From NCBI RefSeq assembly GCF_042453785.1, contig NC_091667.1, positions 32,914,001 through 32,978,000 of the forward strand: a DNA stretch of 64,000 bases, written 5' to 3'. Positions 25,901 through 36,097 of the stretch are shown piece after piece (position 1 is the first letter of the stretch; each line of letters opens with the position of its first letter). Below the pieces are notes generated by a model. It made no database searches. It was not told where the DNA came from and saw only the letters and a list, made by a program, of their open reading frames with translations. Origin of the DNA: Malus domestica. Taxonomy: Eukaryota > Streptophyta > Magnoliopsida > Rosales > Rosaceae. A program made the position numbers and the translations under genes.

Positions 25901-28900
25901 AGTATAAGGCCGACTGAAGAATTTGAGGGTCAAAACAAGTCCATCAAATCTAGAGTACGTTCCACCCTGCTGATATGGGATACTTTTGCTTTTGACAGAG
26001 TAATGAATGTATCGGTACGTGTGCTGTTACGCTTGTCTCCACATGCTTCCTTGTATCCTTCGCACTTGCCCTATCTGTTCCTCAAGCAGATGCGGAATCT
26101 TCCCTGGAAACATAAGATGTTGAAGATGAGTACTCGAGAGCAATGCCAGGTAAGTAATCAGGTAAGGGGTTCCAGGCAGTCAGTTCCTGGCTGGAAGCTT
26201 GATTCCAAGTGCTGACTGATTGCTCTCTTTCTCCTTGTCTTGCAGGTAAAAACAAGGCCAAAAGAAAAGACAGGGAAAAAGCATGATATGGGATACTCTT
26301 GCTTTTAACCCTGATGATATGAGATATTCTTGCTCTAGTATAGCTTGTTTGCAGAGGTATTATCGGGGGGAAAGAAAGCTGAATATTTCGAAAGGCTTCG
26401 TTGGGAGTGCCCTCTCAGATATGATGAAGGGTTGAGCATTTTTGCAGGTCTGCCTGTCCGTTGGGGATGGAGGTCGACATATATAGGAGTCTTCCTAACA
26501 ACAAGTAGTAATGCTATTCCTTTACCCTGCTTGGTCATAGCACGGTAGTGGGAGCTGCCAGTTTCACATGTTTTAACTCTGTCATAGCACTTTGAAAAAG
26601 TGGTCTGTGGTATCTGGCTCTCGAGATTCGGAGAACAATGACTTTTCGATTTTTGAGAAAGCAATCATGCTGGGGGTATGACTCTCGAGATTCGGAGAGC
26701 AGTGTCTCTTCGATTTTTGAGGAAGTAATCATGTTGGGAGTCTGGCTCTCGAGATTCGGAGGGCGGTGCCTCTTCGATTTTGGAGCAAGCAATCTTGTTG
26801 GGAGTGTTGTCTCGAATGTGAGTAAAGGTTGGACATGTTTGCTAGTCTACCTTGCCACGAAGCACAAAGGTTGACACACAGGGACTTTCCAATTATCCAG
26901 CAATGGTACTGTTCCTTTACCCTCTCTTCGATTTTGAGAAAGTAGTCATGTTGGGAGTCTGGCTCTCGAGATTCGGAGGACGGTGCCTCTTCGATTTTGG
27001 AGCAAGCAATCTTATTGGGAGGGTTTTCTCGAATGTGAGTAAAGGTTGGGCATGTTTGCTAGTCTACCTTGCCACGAAGCACAGAGGTTGACACACAGGG
27101 ACTTTCCAATTATCCAGCAGTGGTACTGTTCCTTTACAGTTGTGGGTAATAATATGGTAGCTAGACCTTCAAAATTTATGTGTCTAAACTTTTGTTAGTG
27201 CTGTTTCTTTGCTATTCTTTTACCTTTCTTGGTCAGAGCGATGTAGTGGGAGCTGCAAGCTTCACGTGCTCAACTTTGGCAGAGAACTTTGGCAAAGTTA
27301 TTTGTGGTACCCATGAGCTATTGTTGCGTGTGGGAAGTGGGTGATTGAACAGTAAGATTCATGTGCTTTCTACTTCACCAGAAGTCTTCGACAGAATGCC
27401 CATAATTTCTGCAAAGCTGAGTGTGCGTGTGACAGCACAAGGCTAGAAAAGTAGGTGCCTCTTCGATTTCTGAGATCGGCCCTCGTGGTCTCTGAGCAGC
27501 CCAGCTTTTGAGAAAGCGAGCGCCTCTTCGATTGATTCGGAGAACGATGCCTCATCGATTTTTGAGAAAGCAATCATGCTGGGGGTCTGGCTCTCGAGAT
27601 TCGGGGAGCAGTGTCTCTTCGATTTTTGAGAAAGTAATCATGTTGGGAGTCTGGCTCTCGAGATTCGGAGGGCGGTGCCTCTTCGATTTTGGAGCAAGCA
27701 ATCTTGTTGGGAGTGTTTTCTCGAATGTGAGTAAAGGTTGGGCATGTTTGCTAGTCTACCTTGCCACGAAGCACAGAGGTTGACACACAGGGACTTTCCA
27801 ATTATCCAGCAATGGTACTGTTCCTTTACCCCCTCTTCGATTTTTAAGAAAGTAGTCATGTTGGGAGTCTGGCTCTCGAGATTCGGAGGACGGTGCCTCT
27901 TCGATTTTGGAGCAAGCAATCTTATTGGGAGTGTTTTCTCGAATGTGAGTAAAGGTTGGGCATGTTTGCTAGTCTACCTTGCCACGAAGCACAGAGGTTG
28001 ACACACAGGGACTTTCCAATTATCCAGCAGTGGTACTGTTCCTTTACCCTTGTGGGTAATAATATGGTAGCTAGACCTTCAAAATTTATGGGTCTAAACT
28101 TTGTTAGTGCTGTTTCTTTGCTATTCTTTTACCCTTCTTGGTCAGAGCGATGTAGTGGGAGCTGCAAGCTTCACGTGCTCAACTTTGGCAGAGAACTTTG
28201 GCAAAGTTATCTGTGGTACCCATGAGCTATTGTTGCGTGTGGGAAGTGGGTGATTGAACAGTAAGATTCATGTGTTTTCTACTTCCCCAGAAGTCTTTGA
28301 CAGAATGCCCATAATTTCCGCAAAACTGAGTGTGCGTGTGACAGGTGCTGACAAGGCTGGAAAAGGCTGGAAAAGTAGGTGCCTCTTCGATTTCTGAGAT
28401 CGGCCCTCGTGGTCTCTGGGGAGCCCAGCTTTTGAGAAAGCGAGCGCATCTTCGTTTTTTGAGATCGGCCTTCGTAGTCTTTGAGCAGCCCAACTTTTGA
28501 GAAAGCAAACACCTCTTCGATTTCTGAGATCAACCCTCGTGATCTCTAAGCCGCCCAGCTTTTGAGAAAGCAAACGCCTCTTCGATTTCTGAGCAGGCGC
28601 CTCTTCGATTTCTGAAGCTTCGTCGAGTGCAGATTTTTATAGGGGCTGGCATTAAGTTCCAAAGCACACTTGAATCTCCACCAGTAGAAGCTTCATTCTT
28701 GCACTTCTAAGATCTTGATTTGTCCGACCTCTTCTCTCTTCAACACCTTTGAAAATGTCTGGCCCCTCCGACCGTCGTTTTGACTTGAACCTTGTTGAAG
28801 AGGCAGCCCCACCTTCTCCAGACAACATATGGCGCCCATCCTTCGTCTCCCCTACTGGTCCTCTTACCGTTGGGGATTCCGTGATGAAGAATGATATGTC

Positions 28901-31900
28901 CGCTGCGGTGGTGGCCAGGAACCTTCTCACTCCCAAAGATAACAGACTACTTTCCAAACGGTCTGATGAGTTAGCTGTTAAGGATTCGCTGGCTCTCAGT
29001 GTTCAGTGTGCAGGTTCTGTGTCTAATATGGCCCAACGCCTATTTGCTCGAACCCGCCAAGTTGAATCATTGGCGGCTGAAGTGATGAGTCTCAAACAGG
29101 AGATTAGAGGGCTCAAGCATGAGAATAAACAGTTGCACCGGCTCGCACATGACTATGCTACAAACATGAAGAGGAAGCTTGACCAGATGAAGGAAACTGA
29201 TGGTCAGGTTTTACTTGATCATCAGAGATTTGTGGGTTTGTTCCAAAGGCATTTATTGCCTTCGTCTTCTGGAGCTGTACCGCGTAATGAAGCTCCAAAT
29301 GATCAACCTCTGATGCCTCCTCCTTCTAGGGTTCTGTCCAGTACTGAGGCTCCAAATGATCCCCCTCCGGTGCCTTCTCTTTCTGGGGCTCTACCGACTG
29401 CTGAGACTTCTCCTAAGCAACCTTTGTGAAGGCTCCCTCTTGTGTGCTTATGTTGACTCATGTATATGTACATATTTGTAGCTTATCAGGGATATCAATA
29501 AATAAGCTTTCCTTCATTTCAACGTATTGTGTTAAATACACCAAAGCCTTCTTCGCTAAGTTCTTTGAATTTTCTTTTGTTAAAGCTTGTATGTTGAAGC
29601 TTTCTGAGTGGAGCATGTAGGTTAGGGTAGTGTTCCCTTAATTTCCCGAGTGAGGAAAACTTCTCGGTTGGAGACTTGGAAAATCCAAGTCACTGAGTGG
29701 GATCGGCTATATGAATCTTAGAACGCCATTGTGCTCGATCCTGTGTCATGTCCTTCGTTAGATCCAAGTACTCTAAGTCTTTTCTTAGAGTCTCTTCCAA
29801 AGTTTTCCTAGGTCTTCCTCTACCCCTTCGGCCCTGAACCTCTGTCCCATAGTCGCATCTTCTAATCGGAACGTCAGTAGGCCTTCTTTGCACATGTCCA
29901 AACCACCGTAACCGATTTTCTCTCATCTTTCCTTCAATTTCGGCTACTCCTACTTTATCCCGGATATCCTCATTCCTAATCTTATCCTTTCTCGTGTGCC
30001 CACACATCCAACGAAGCATCCTCATCTCCGCTACACCCATTTTGTGTACGTGTTGATGTTTCACCGCCCAACATTCTGTGCCATACAGCATCGCCGGCCT
30101 TATTGCCGTCCTATAAAATTTTCCCTTGAGCTTCAGTGGCATACGGCGGTCACACAACACGCCGGATGCACTCTTCCACTTCATCCATCCAGCTTGTATT
30201 CTATGGTTGAGATCTCCATCTAATTCTCCGTTCTTTTGCAAGATAGATCCTAGGTAACGAAAACGGTCGCTCTTTGGTATTTCTTGATCTCCGATCCTCA
30301 CCCCTAACTCGTTTTGGCCTCCATTTGCACTGAACTTGCACTCCATATATTCTGTCTTTGATCGGCTTAGGCGAAGACCTTTAGATTCCAACACTTCTCT
30401 CCAAAGGTTAAGCTTTGCATTTACCCCTTCCTGAGTTTCATCTATCAACACTATATCGTCTGCGAAAAGCATACACCAAGGAATATCATCTTGAATATGT
30501 CGTGTTAACTCATCCATTACCAACCCTTGATATGAGAAACTTGAAAAAAAATAATAAATATTTCCACTTACCCAAGCAGATAATAAGCAGAAAGCCACAA
30601 CAGCAAGCTGATAGAGCTCATTTGTCTGATCCACCATAAGAATTATAAATGAGCCAATGAAGTTATTAAAAGTCAAGACAGAAAGCTAACTATCTTACTC
30701 TACTAGACCAACAAAACTTACTTGAGAGGACAACTGCATCATCAGTTTCAGAAAGCGAGGAACAAATGACCAACAGAATACCGACACAGCACCAAGATAT
30801 AGTGACAGCACCAGCAACCTGAAGTAGCGACAAACTAGGATGTTGGACTACAAAATAACCACTTAAAAAAAATAAAAATAAAATAAAACGACCCTCATTT
30901 TTATTATGGCAGCAAAGCAAAAGAAATTTTCAGAACAGAAAGAATAAAAGGAAAAAAGAAATATGCCATACAAGCTGCAGAAGCAGACTTACAGCTTCCC
31001 TACTGATACCATTCCTTGGAAAAGGCCGCTATGACCACCCAAAACTGGGAGCAAAGCAAACAATAAACCAACAGCACAGTCCTGAAATAAGCCACATGAT
31101 GGGATGTATGGATATGCATCAGAGATTTAGAAACCAGGGTTATAACGTAAAAGGTCCATCAGTTATCAATAAACATACCATCTAAGTTTTCAGACTTCAA
31201 AACCTACCTGGAAAATGAGCGTTCCAATTGTTACTTGACCGTGAAGAGCACTATTACTATTCCTTTCTGCAAGAAATTTCACCACCTGGTAAAAGGAAAT
31301 GAGAGATGAATGAAGTGCAGTTGAGATTCAGAAACAAGCAACCAAGGAAGTAAAGTGGCATCATATTACTAAAGGTTAGAAAACCTACCACCGCTGTTGA
31401 GGACATTGAAAGGAAGGAACCGACAAAAATTCCCTCAGACAACTTTGCTCCACATAACTGAAAAATAAGAAAAGGGCAAGCTTGGTGTTCATTTTGACAT
31501 GTTAACGAGTTACTTGTAAGAAAATACAGTTAGCAAGATTAAACACCATACCACAGCAGTTATGGCACACAAGAGCATAAATGTCATTATTTGAAGAAGG
31601 CCTCCAAGAACAGCTACAGGGCCCACAGCTTTTAACTGCACCACCGACAAATTAAATGGCTTCCGTAAACAAAGGCAAGTTTCATCCTCTCCCTCCCTCA
31701 GGACATCAAACAGAAATCTTCATAATTTTACAGCATAACAGACTGTAAACTTAAACTTCCCAAGTCTAACATACCTTAGCCAAAGAAAACTCCAAACCTA
31801 GAGCAAAAAGAAGAAATACAACACCAAACTGTGCAACAGTTTCAACCTGTAATGAAAGAAAAAGGAATTTAACAAGATTACATATAGAAGAAAACTGATA

Positions 31901-34098
31901 CCAAAGCTCGGATGTAAATGGTTGACCAACACCAAATAGTTAAACATGGATTTCCAGGAAAACAAGTGACTAATGCTAGTTTTCTACTATTATTTTTTTA
32001 TTAGGAGGAATTGACAATCTGATATGGATAAATGGCATTAAATTTTGAAGAAATCTAGATAAGGAGCAATCTTTTGACACTTTTGACATCCTAAGTTTTA
32101 CCAAATTTGAAGTTTGAATCCTTCTACTGATACTCCAATGCATATTGAAAGCATTTACAGGACAGTAGGGTTTTCTTTTAAGAATAAAGTTATCCAGTCT
32201 CCAAAACAGACGCAAGAGGGCATTAATATAGTGTTGCTGAATAACAGATACTGCTGATAAGTAATAGTTCAAAGAGGCCAATTTAAATGGAGATGAGAAT
32301 GAATGAAAGTTTGAACAAAGTAGATGAGGAAAAACTATACTGAAACCAAACTCTAAAGAAAACATAAAACTTTTAACTGATCATAATCAACTACGTACCT
32401 GCACCATTTCAGTGATGATTGTAAGACCTCCAGGTCCAATGAGAGAACCAGCAAGCAGGTATCCGACAATAACCTATCATATGCATATAAATTAGAACAG
32501 AAAATCTGAGTCACATCATTTAAATCACTATGCTGAAAATTTTATAAAGTTGGATCATATAGGTCATGAACTAAGAACTATACAGGAACATTAAGCTAGA
32601 GATGAAGAATAAAATATGAAAAGAGTGGCTAGGATTTAAAGTCAAACCGGTTGTCCCAAACAAGAAAACAGAATTCCACCAATGGCAGCAGATACTATGA
32701 TAACCACCAGATCAGAAATTAATCTGCCAAAATATCAAGTGTTACCCATCAGTAATATATGCATCAAGAAGACAAATATAAACTTGGAAACTGCAATTAG
32801 CTGTTCATAGGGCATATGTGTGGAGTATCTTTAGCTTTCAAACGAAGAAAAGCCTTACGGCTCTTTGAGAGAAACCATACTGTGTTATAGGAATTCGAGA
32901 TCCATAATCAATTAAAAACCACCAAAGACTTAAAAAGTTTTGACTTCCACAAACATTTGAGACACTCGTGTTTGAGTCAAGAACCAAATGGGCCCCGAAT
33001 TTATTCATGTAACAGTCAGGAAAGGGATATGTAAAGATACCTTAAATCTACTTGAAGTACTGGATATTTAGATTTCTTGTTTGACATCACAAACACATTA
33101 TCCTATCATAAACAAATGAAAAAAGTTAATAGGGTTAAATTATAGCTAAAATCAATTATAATTACGAGCGGGAATCCCTGCCAGAGTTGTAAACTTCAAA
33201 TATTCATTACTAATAGCTTTTCAAAGTACCTTTTTGTCAATCAAGGTTGTTGTTTCTTCAGAATCTTCATTCTCCAATGAAAAAACACCTTCAAAATCAT
33301 AAGGCTTCGTGCCGCTGACAACCAAAAAAAGGGGCATCCATTATTACCATATCGCAAGATCACATCTTATTCCGCTACGAATTTAATATCTTGTCACAGC
33401 ACAACCATATTAGGATCAAAAGACTATCCTAACATTCACATACTTTCCCACTTGTGTATCATTTTTCTTGCCCTTCTCGTGAGTGATTTTCGCCACAGTC
33501 TCTAGTACAGCCTGCAAAACATAATCACAACATAGAATTGTTTCGGTATAAATAAACGAAGGGTTTTAGAAATGAGACATTAAATACAATCAAAGATTAA
33601 TTTTGCATTTAAAGCTAGAGCAGATAAATGCTTCACTACAGAATTGTTTCGGCCTAAAAATAACCGAAAAGTATCGCATTTCGGTACATGAAAAATCATA
33701 CGAGTAACAAAAACCTACTTGTTGATCGGCCACACTGCTGTTAAAGCTGGCCCCATCAGATCCTACACAAAGTTGAAGGTGAAAAAATGTTAACTAACTA
33801 CAATTAAGACAATAAACGAGAAATTAACTACAAAATGCAAAATGCAAGTTAACAAAAATGGCAAAGGAGCTAAACCTTCGGGCTGATCGTTCTCGGAGAA
33901 CTCCTTCTCGAGGACGCGATCGAACATTTTGGCAATGGTGCCGTCGCCGGAAACCGGCGCGGAGGAGTTCATCATGTTGCCGTAGAACCTCTCCCTGACT
34001 TCCTTATCAGATCTCGCGGAAAACGAAACCCTAGCGTAAACCAAAATCGTCAAAAGAGAATAGCAGAATCCAAACACGCATCGTCTTCTCTTCGCCAT
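22922..34098 (-). CDS. KEA5: K+ efflux antiporter, KEA4/5/6 type
   Basis: CPA2-family K+/H+ antiporter; this KEA subgroup acts in endomembranes for pH and K+ balance. 20 exons (minus strand): 33876-34098, 33719-33762, 33444-33511, 33230-33314, 33041-33102, 32648-32723, 32399-32473, 31775-31846, 31552-31635, 31389-31457, 31208-31285, 30993-31081, 30722-30818, 30572-30625, 24224-24319, 23807-23995, 23642-23719, 23400-23444, 23203-23298, 22922-22966, joining to 574 residues in one frame. It has a signal peptide, the acidic KMFDRVLEKEFSEND region, then a Na/H-exchanger domain with GYLLAGSLIGPGGL, FGVVFLLFALGLEFSL, SMSSTAVVVKFLAERN, QDCAVGLLFALLPVL, LELGSFVAGVM and AQIGEFAFVLLSRASNL. It has no C-terminal KTN domain, as in KEA4-6. 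Intron 14 (24320-30571) carries a 5.9-kb retroelement. The last exon (EKASMIDAQHN, stop at 22922) is the least certain; without the final splice the frame stops soon after NEVSLFPPL. The start is the ATG at 34098, not the preceding in-frame TTG. The KEA5 symbol is a guess within KEA4/5/6. Confidence 0.93.
24598..24613. repeat. Target-site duplication of composite element A, left
   Basis: AACCCTTGATATGAGA, identical to 30522-30537. It lies in KEA intron 14. Confidence 0.9.
24614..25229 (-). pseudogene. LINE 3' end fragment with (TTG)n tail (element A)
   Basis: Encodes the C-terminal part of the LINE polyprotein, with [60 protein letters not shown] and SRIHIADPT near the end, followed by the TTG-repeat tail. 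It duplicates, with divergence, the region at 29691-30270 on the other side of unit X. Confidence 0.85.
26732..28070. repeat. About 218-bp repeat unit, four copies in two pairs
   Basis: A unit starting TGTTGGGAGTCTGGCTCTCG and including ACACACAGGGACTTTCCAAT occurs near 26732, 26949, 27641 and 27859. The two pairs are about 909 bp apart, so a 218-bp tandem duplication was itself duplicated. In element B the unit occurs only once (near 59477), which explains most of the length difference between the two X copies. Confidence 0.8.
28380..28620. repeat. About 65-bp tandem repeats before the X ORF
   Basis: Units of the form CTCTTCGATTTCTGAGATCG...CAGCTTTTGAGAAAGCAAAC repeat at a period near 65 bp, starting close to 28383, 28447, 28512 and 28577. 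The same array is present in element B at 59988-60200. Confidence 0.85.
28755..29429 (+). CDS. Unit X protein, unknown coiled-coil protein, copy A
   Basis: I do not recognise this protein. The ATG at 28755 follows a leader with TCTTCTCTCTTCAACACC and opens MSGPSDRRFDLNLVEEAAPP. The middle, about residues 85-150, is rich in Leu/Lys/Glu with heptad-like spacing (VMSLKQEIRGLKHENKQLHR), so a coiled coil is likely. The C-terminus is Pro/Ser/Ala-rich with two or three imperfect EAPNDPPP-type repeats. It has no reverse transcriptase, integrase or zinc-knuckle motif. A nearly identical frame, open throughout, is found 31.6 kb away in the second composite element. It could be a Gag-like structural protein of a non-autonomous element or a captured host gene. 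Confidence 0.6.
   Translation: MSGPSDRRFDLNLVEEAAPPSPDNIWRPSFVSPTGPLTVGDSVMKNDMSAAVVARNLLTPKDNRLLSKRSDELAVKDSLALSVQCAGSVSNMAQRLFARTRQVESLAAEVMSLKQEIRGLKHENKQLHRLAHDYATNMKRKLDQMKETDGQVLLDHQRFVGLFQRHLLPSSSGAVPRNEAPNDQPLMPPPSRVLSSTEAPNDPPPVPSLSGALPTAETSPKQPL
29673..29691. other. Perfect hairpin at the X / LINE junction
   Basis: GACTTGGA-AAA-TCCAAGTC, an 8-bp perfect inverted repeat with a 3-nt loop, immediately before the LINE-derived CACTGAGTGGG. It is also present at the matching junction of element B (about 61258-61276). Confidence 0.75.
29691..30521 (-). pseudogene. 5'-truncated LINE reverse transcriptase (element A)
   Basis: An open minus-strand frame from the point of truncation covers the LINE C-terminus: [24 protein letters not shown] (the catalytic FADD box), [59 protein letters not shown] and RGRGRPRKTLEETL. 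It is read through into KEA intron and exon sequence on the minus strand, which is a coincidence of frame. The upstream palm motifs and the endonuclease are absent, so it is inactive. Confidence 0.9.
30522..30537. repeat. Target-site duplication of composite element A, right
   Basis: AACCCTTGATATGAGA, identical to 24598-24613. The pair encloses 5908 bp. Confidence 0.9.
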
Positions 34099-34126
34099 CA
34101 AATGTGGAAGAAAAGCTACACCAATC

Positions 34127-34130
<4 letters not shown>

Positions 34131-34162
<32 letters not shown>
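34131..34162. repeat. (CT)16 microsatellite in the KEA 5' leader
   Basis: Pure CT run 33 bp upstream of the KEA start codon, GA-rich on the transcribed strand. Probably in the 5' UTR and likely length-polymorphic. Confidence 0.85.
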
Positions 34163-34163
<1 letters not shown>

Positions 34164-36097
34164 GATTTCTGGAACGGGAATTTGGAAATTTTCAGAGGGA
34201 GAGAGGGATAGGGGTTGAGAGGAATTGAATTGAACTGAATTGGAAGCGTGAGATAAATGGAAGACGAAAGCTTTGTCTGAGATTGCAAAAGAGGAAGAAA
34301 AACGACTTGGTTTAAAGTCAGTGTGGTTGTTGATTGGGATTTTTTCAGTCGTAGAGGGCGGGATCGCACGCCTCAAAATATATACTTTGCGTTTTTTAAT
34401 ATTTATTTTTGTTTTCTTCTGGAAAATCGATTGTTTTTTTTTTTTTAAATGACAAGGTGTAGAAAAATAGATTCATATTTTTCCGGTTACTTTACATTCG
34501 TGTTCATGTTCATATCGTATTCGTGTAATATTTACGAATGACTTTGAAATAATGTGTCATTTGCATGTGGTTTTGTAATGCTCACGTGTGTACTTTGATT
34601 TGTTGATGTTGATTTTTACTTTCGTAGCTGTAAAGATAAATAAGTGCAAGACATCGTGAACAAGGACAAAAGCCATCTTGAGCCCATGGAGCAGATGTTT
34701 CCACTTACTTTTTTGTTGAAAAAAATGTGCAAACTTGTGATTTTAGTACAGTATATTACTACTTATGATATTAGCACTAACTTTTTTAGTTGTTATTGTC
34801 GAGGTTGAAAGAGCATTTTCAGCTATGAAAAGAACCAATTGAGAAATAAGATGGGAAATCAATGAATGAATAATAACATGTTTTTTATTTTTTAGACGAA
34901 GAGATATTTGATGGTATTAGTAATGAAGTTGTTATGCAATACGAAAGCGTGTTGAGGAATTATATAATATGTTGTATGAAAAATTTTATGAATTAATATA
35001 TAAGTATTTTGTTTAATAAATGCTTTGAGTTTTTAATTTGCAACTTTGTTGTTTAAAGATGCTCACATCTATACAGATCTCTTAGGTCATCCCATGAATT
35101 AAAATGATTTTAATACTCGTATGTTGGTATATCGAAGAAGTCACACATTGTCAAATCTCAATTTTCATCAATGCAACAAAATAACTTAGAAATTTGGGTT
35201 CAGTAGGAAGGTGAAATGTGAATGATTAAGAGTGTTTATGTCTAGTACTAATTGTTTGCATCCAATTTTTGTATTCCACCCGGCACACTTTACAATTATC
35301 TCCAAATATTTATCGGTATAATTTGTTTTTACTACAAAAAGAATTTTTTTTCCCTATTTAAAAGAACTAAAAAAAATATGGGTTTTTTTTAGCTAGAATA
35401 GTATTTGAAATTGATATAATTTCTCATTTTGGTTCTTGATATTTAAGATCAATAGAAATGGTTCTCAACTTGTCCACCGTCAAATATTTTGGTAATTCCG
35501 TAAAAAATCTTGTTGAATAAGATCAAAATGACAAAAACACCATCATATTTTTTCAAATCATTTTCGCATTTTGTTTAGTAAATTAAGGGTATTATTTTAA
35601 TTTTGGTTCTCACTTGACTGTGATTTTTTACGAAAAAAATCGAAATGATTGATAGTGGATAAGGGCTACTTCTATCAATTTCAAGTCTCACTGAACGAAG
35701 TGAAGGGTTATACATCATTTTAATTAAAATGTCATAAACATGCCAAATATTTTTGAAAGATGGATTTGGCCTTGCATCAACACTTGATTAATAATCCAAT
35801 AATCAATAACCACATCATTTGATTTACACAATTCGGTTTTAAAATTTCATCTCTCTAATATTACATTTTCATTAAACAAAAAAGAAAGTTCAGATTGTAC
35901 GTATCATCCATGTAGTCATAGAGAAGTCTTAACTCTTAAGGTGACCTAAATCATAAAAGAATATGACGGACATAAATGATTTACTAACATTCGGTCTCCA
36001 CAAGATATCATCTTCCATCCCCTGACGCATGCTTTTCTTTGACTCCTCCGCATACCGCAAGTCGTCGTCGCATTCTCTCTGCGCCAAATCATCAAAC
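34163..36097. other. Intergenic between KEA and ATS3 (divergent genes)
   Basis: Contains the KEA promoter on the left, the hAT remnant and otherwise AT-rich DNA with no supported gene. The first exon of the ATS3-like gene follows. Poly-T and poly-A stretches near 34433-34446 and 35330-35380 are simple repeats. Confidence 0.45.
34777..34975 (+). pseudogene. hAT transposase C-terminal remnant
   Basis: The frame reads a diverged hAT dimerisation region: LVVIVEVERAFSAMKRTN, where family members have a VERAFSAMK core, followed by a stop and frame changes, then EEIFDGISNEVVMQYE. This matches the end of plant hAT (TTF/MYM-type zinc finger) transposases as I know them. Only about 200 bp are recognisable and the frame is broken. 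Confidence 0.6.

Larger units (their letters stand above)
25230..29690 (+). mobile_element. Unit X of element A, opposite strand to the LINE
   Basis: A 4.46-kb unit sandwiched between LINE sequences, found again at 57820-61275 in 3.46 kb. It holds a leader rich in tandem repeats (26590-28620), a 224-codon ORF at 28755-29429 and, behind it, an AATAAATAAG polyadenylation-like stretch near 29497. Its left edge has CGTGGACGTAGCC and ATCTTGTGTTTGC on the minus strand, similar in style to LTR R/U5 regions, but I find no matching long terminal repeat at the right end. It may be a non-autonomous retroelement or a captured host transcript unit. Confidence 0.6.
24614..30521 (-). mobile_element. Composite retroelement A: LINE - unit X - LINE 3' end
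   Basis: Read on the minus strand the element is a 5'-truncated RTE/L1-like LINE (30521-29691), then an unrelated unit X (29690-25230), then a second copy of the LINE 3' end (25229-24614) with a (TTG)n tail, whose complement is the CAA run at 24614-24639. The 16-bp target duplication encloses the whole, so the three parts were inserted together by target-primed reverse transcription. Truncation falls inside the reverse transcriptase, just before MDEL and the FADD motif. The same junctions recur in composite B at 57208-64000. It sits in KEA intron 14, in the same orientation as the gene. Confidence 0.88.

Noticed and set aside
26590-28620. CRISPR-like array
   Set aside because: Repeat units are long, imperfect and contiguous, without unique spacers, and the DNA is plant nuclear.
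25230-29690. Unit X as a complete LTR retrotransposon
   Set aside because: It starts TG and ends near CA, but the two ends show no long terminal repeat similarity and no pol gene is present.
25230-29690. Unit X as a Helitron
   Set aside because: The 3' hairpin is followed by CTGA with almost no spacer, the usual 5' TC and AT insertion site are not evident, and no Rep/helicase is encoded.
29996-30639. Plus-strand frames in the LINE region
   Set aside because: Shadows of the LINE reverse transcriptase frame on the minus strand; the same applies to 57539-57766 and 61591-62241.
34096-34101. KEA start one codon further upstream
   Set aside because: That codon is TTG; the ATG at 34098 is the first true start. 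The same reasoning was used for ERL (TTG at 11133) and TNL1 (TTG at 43792).
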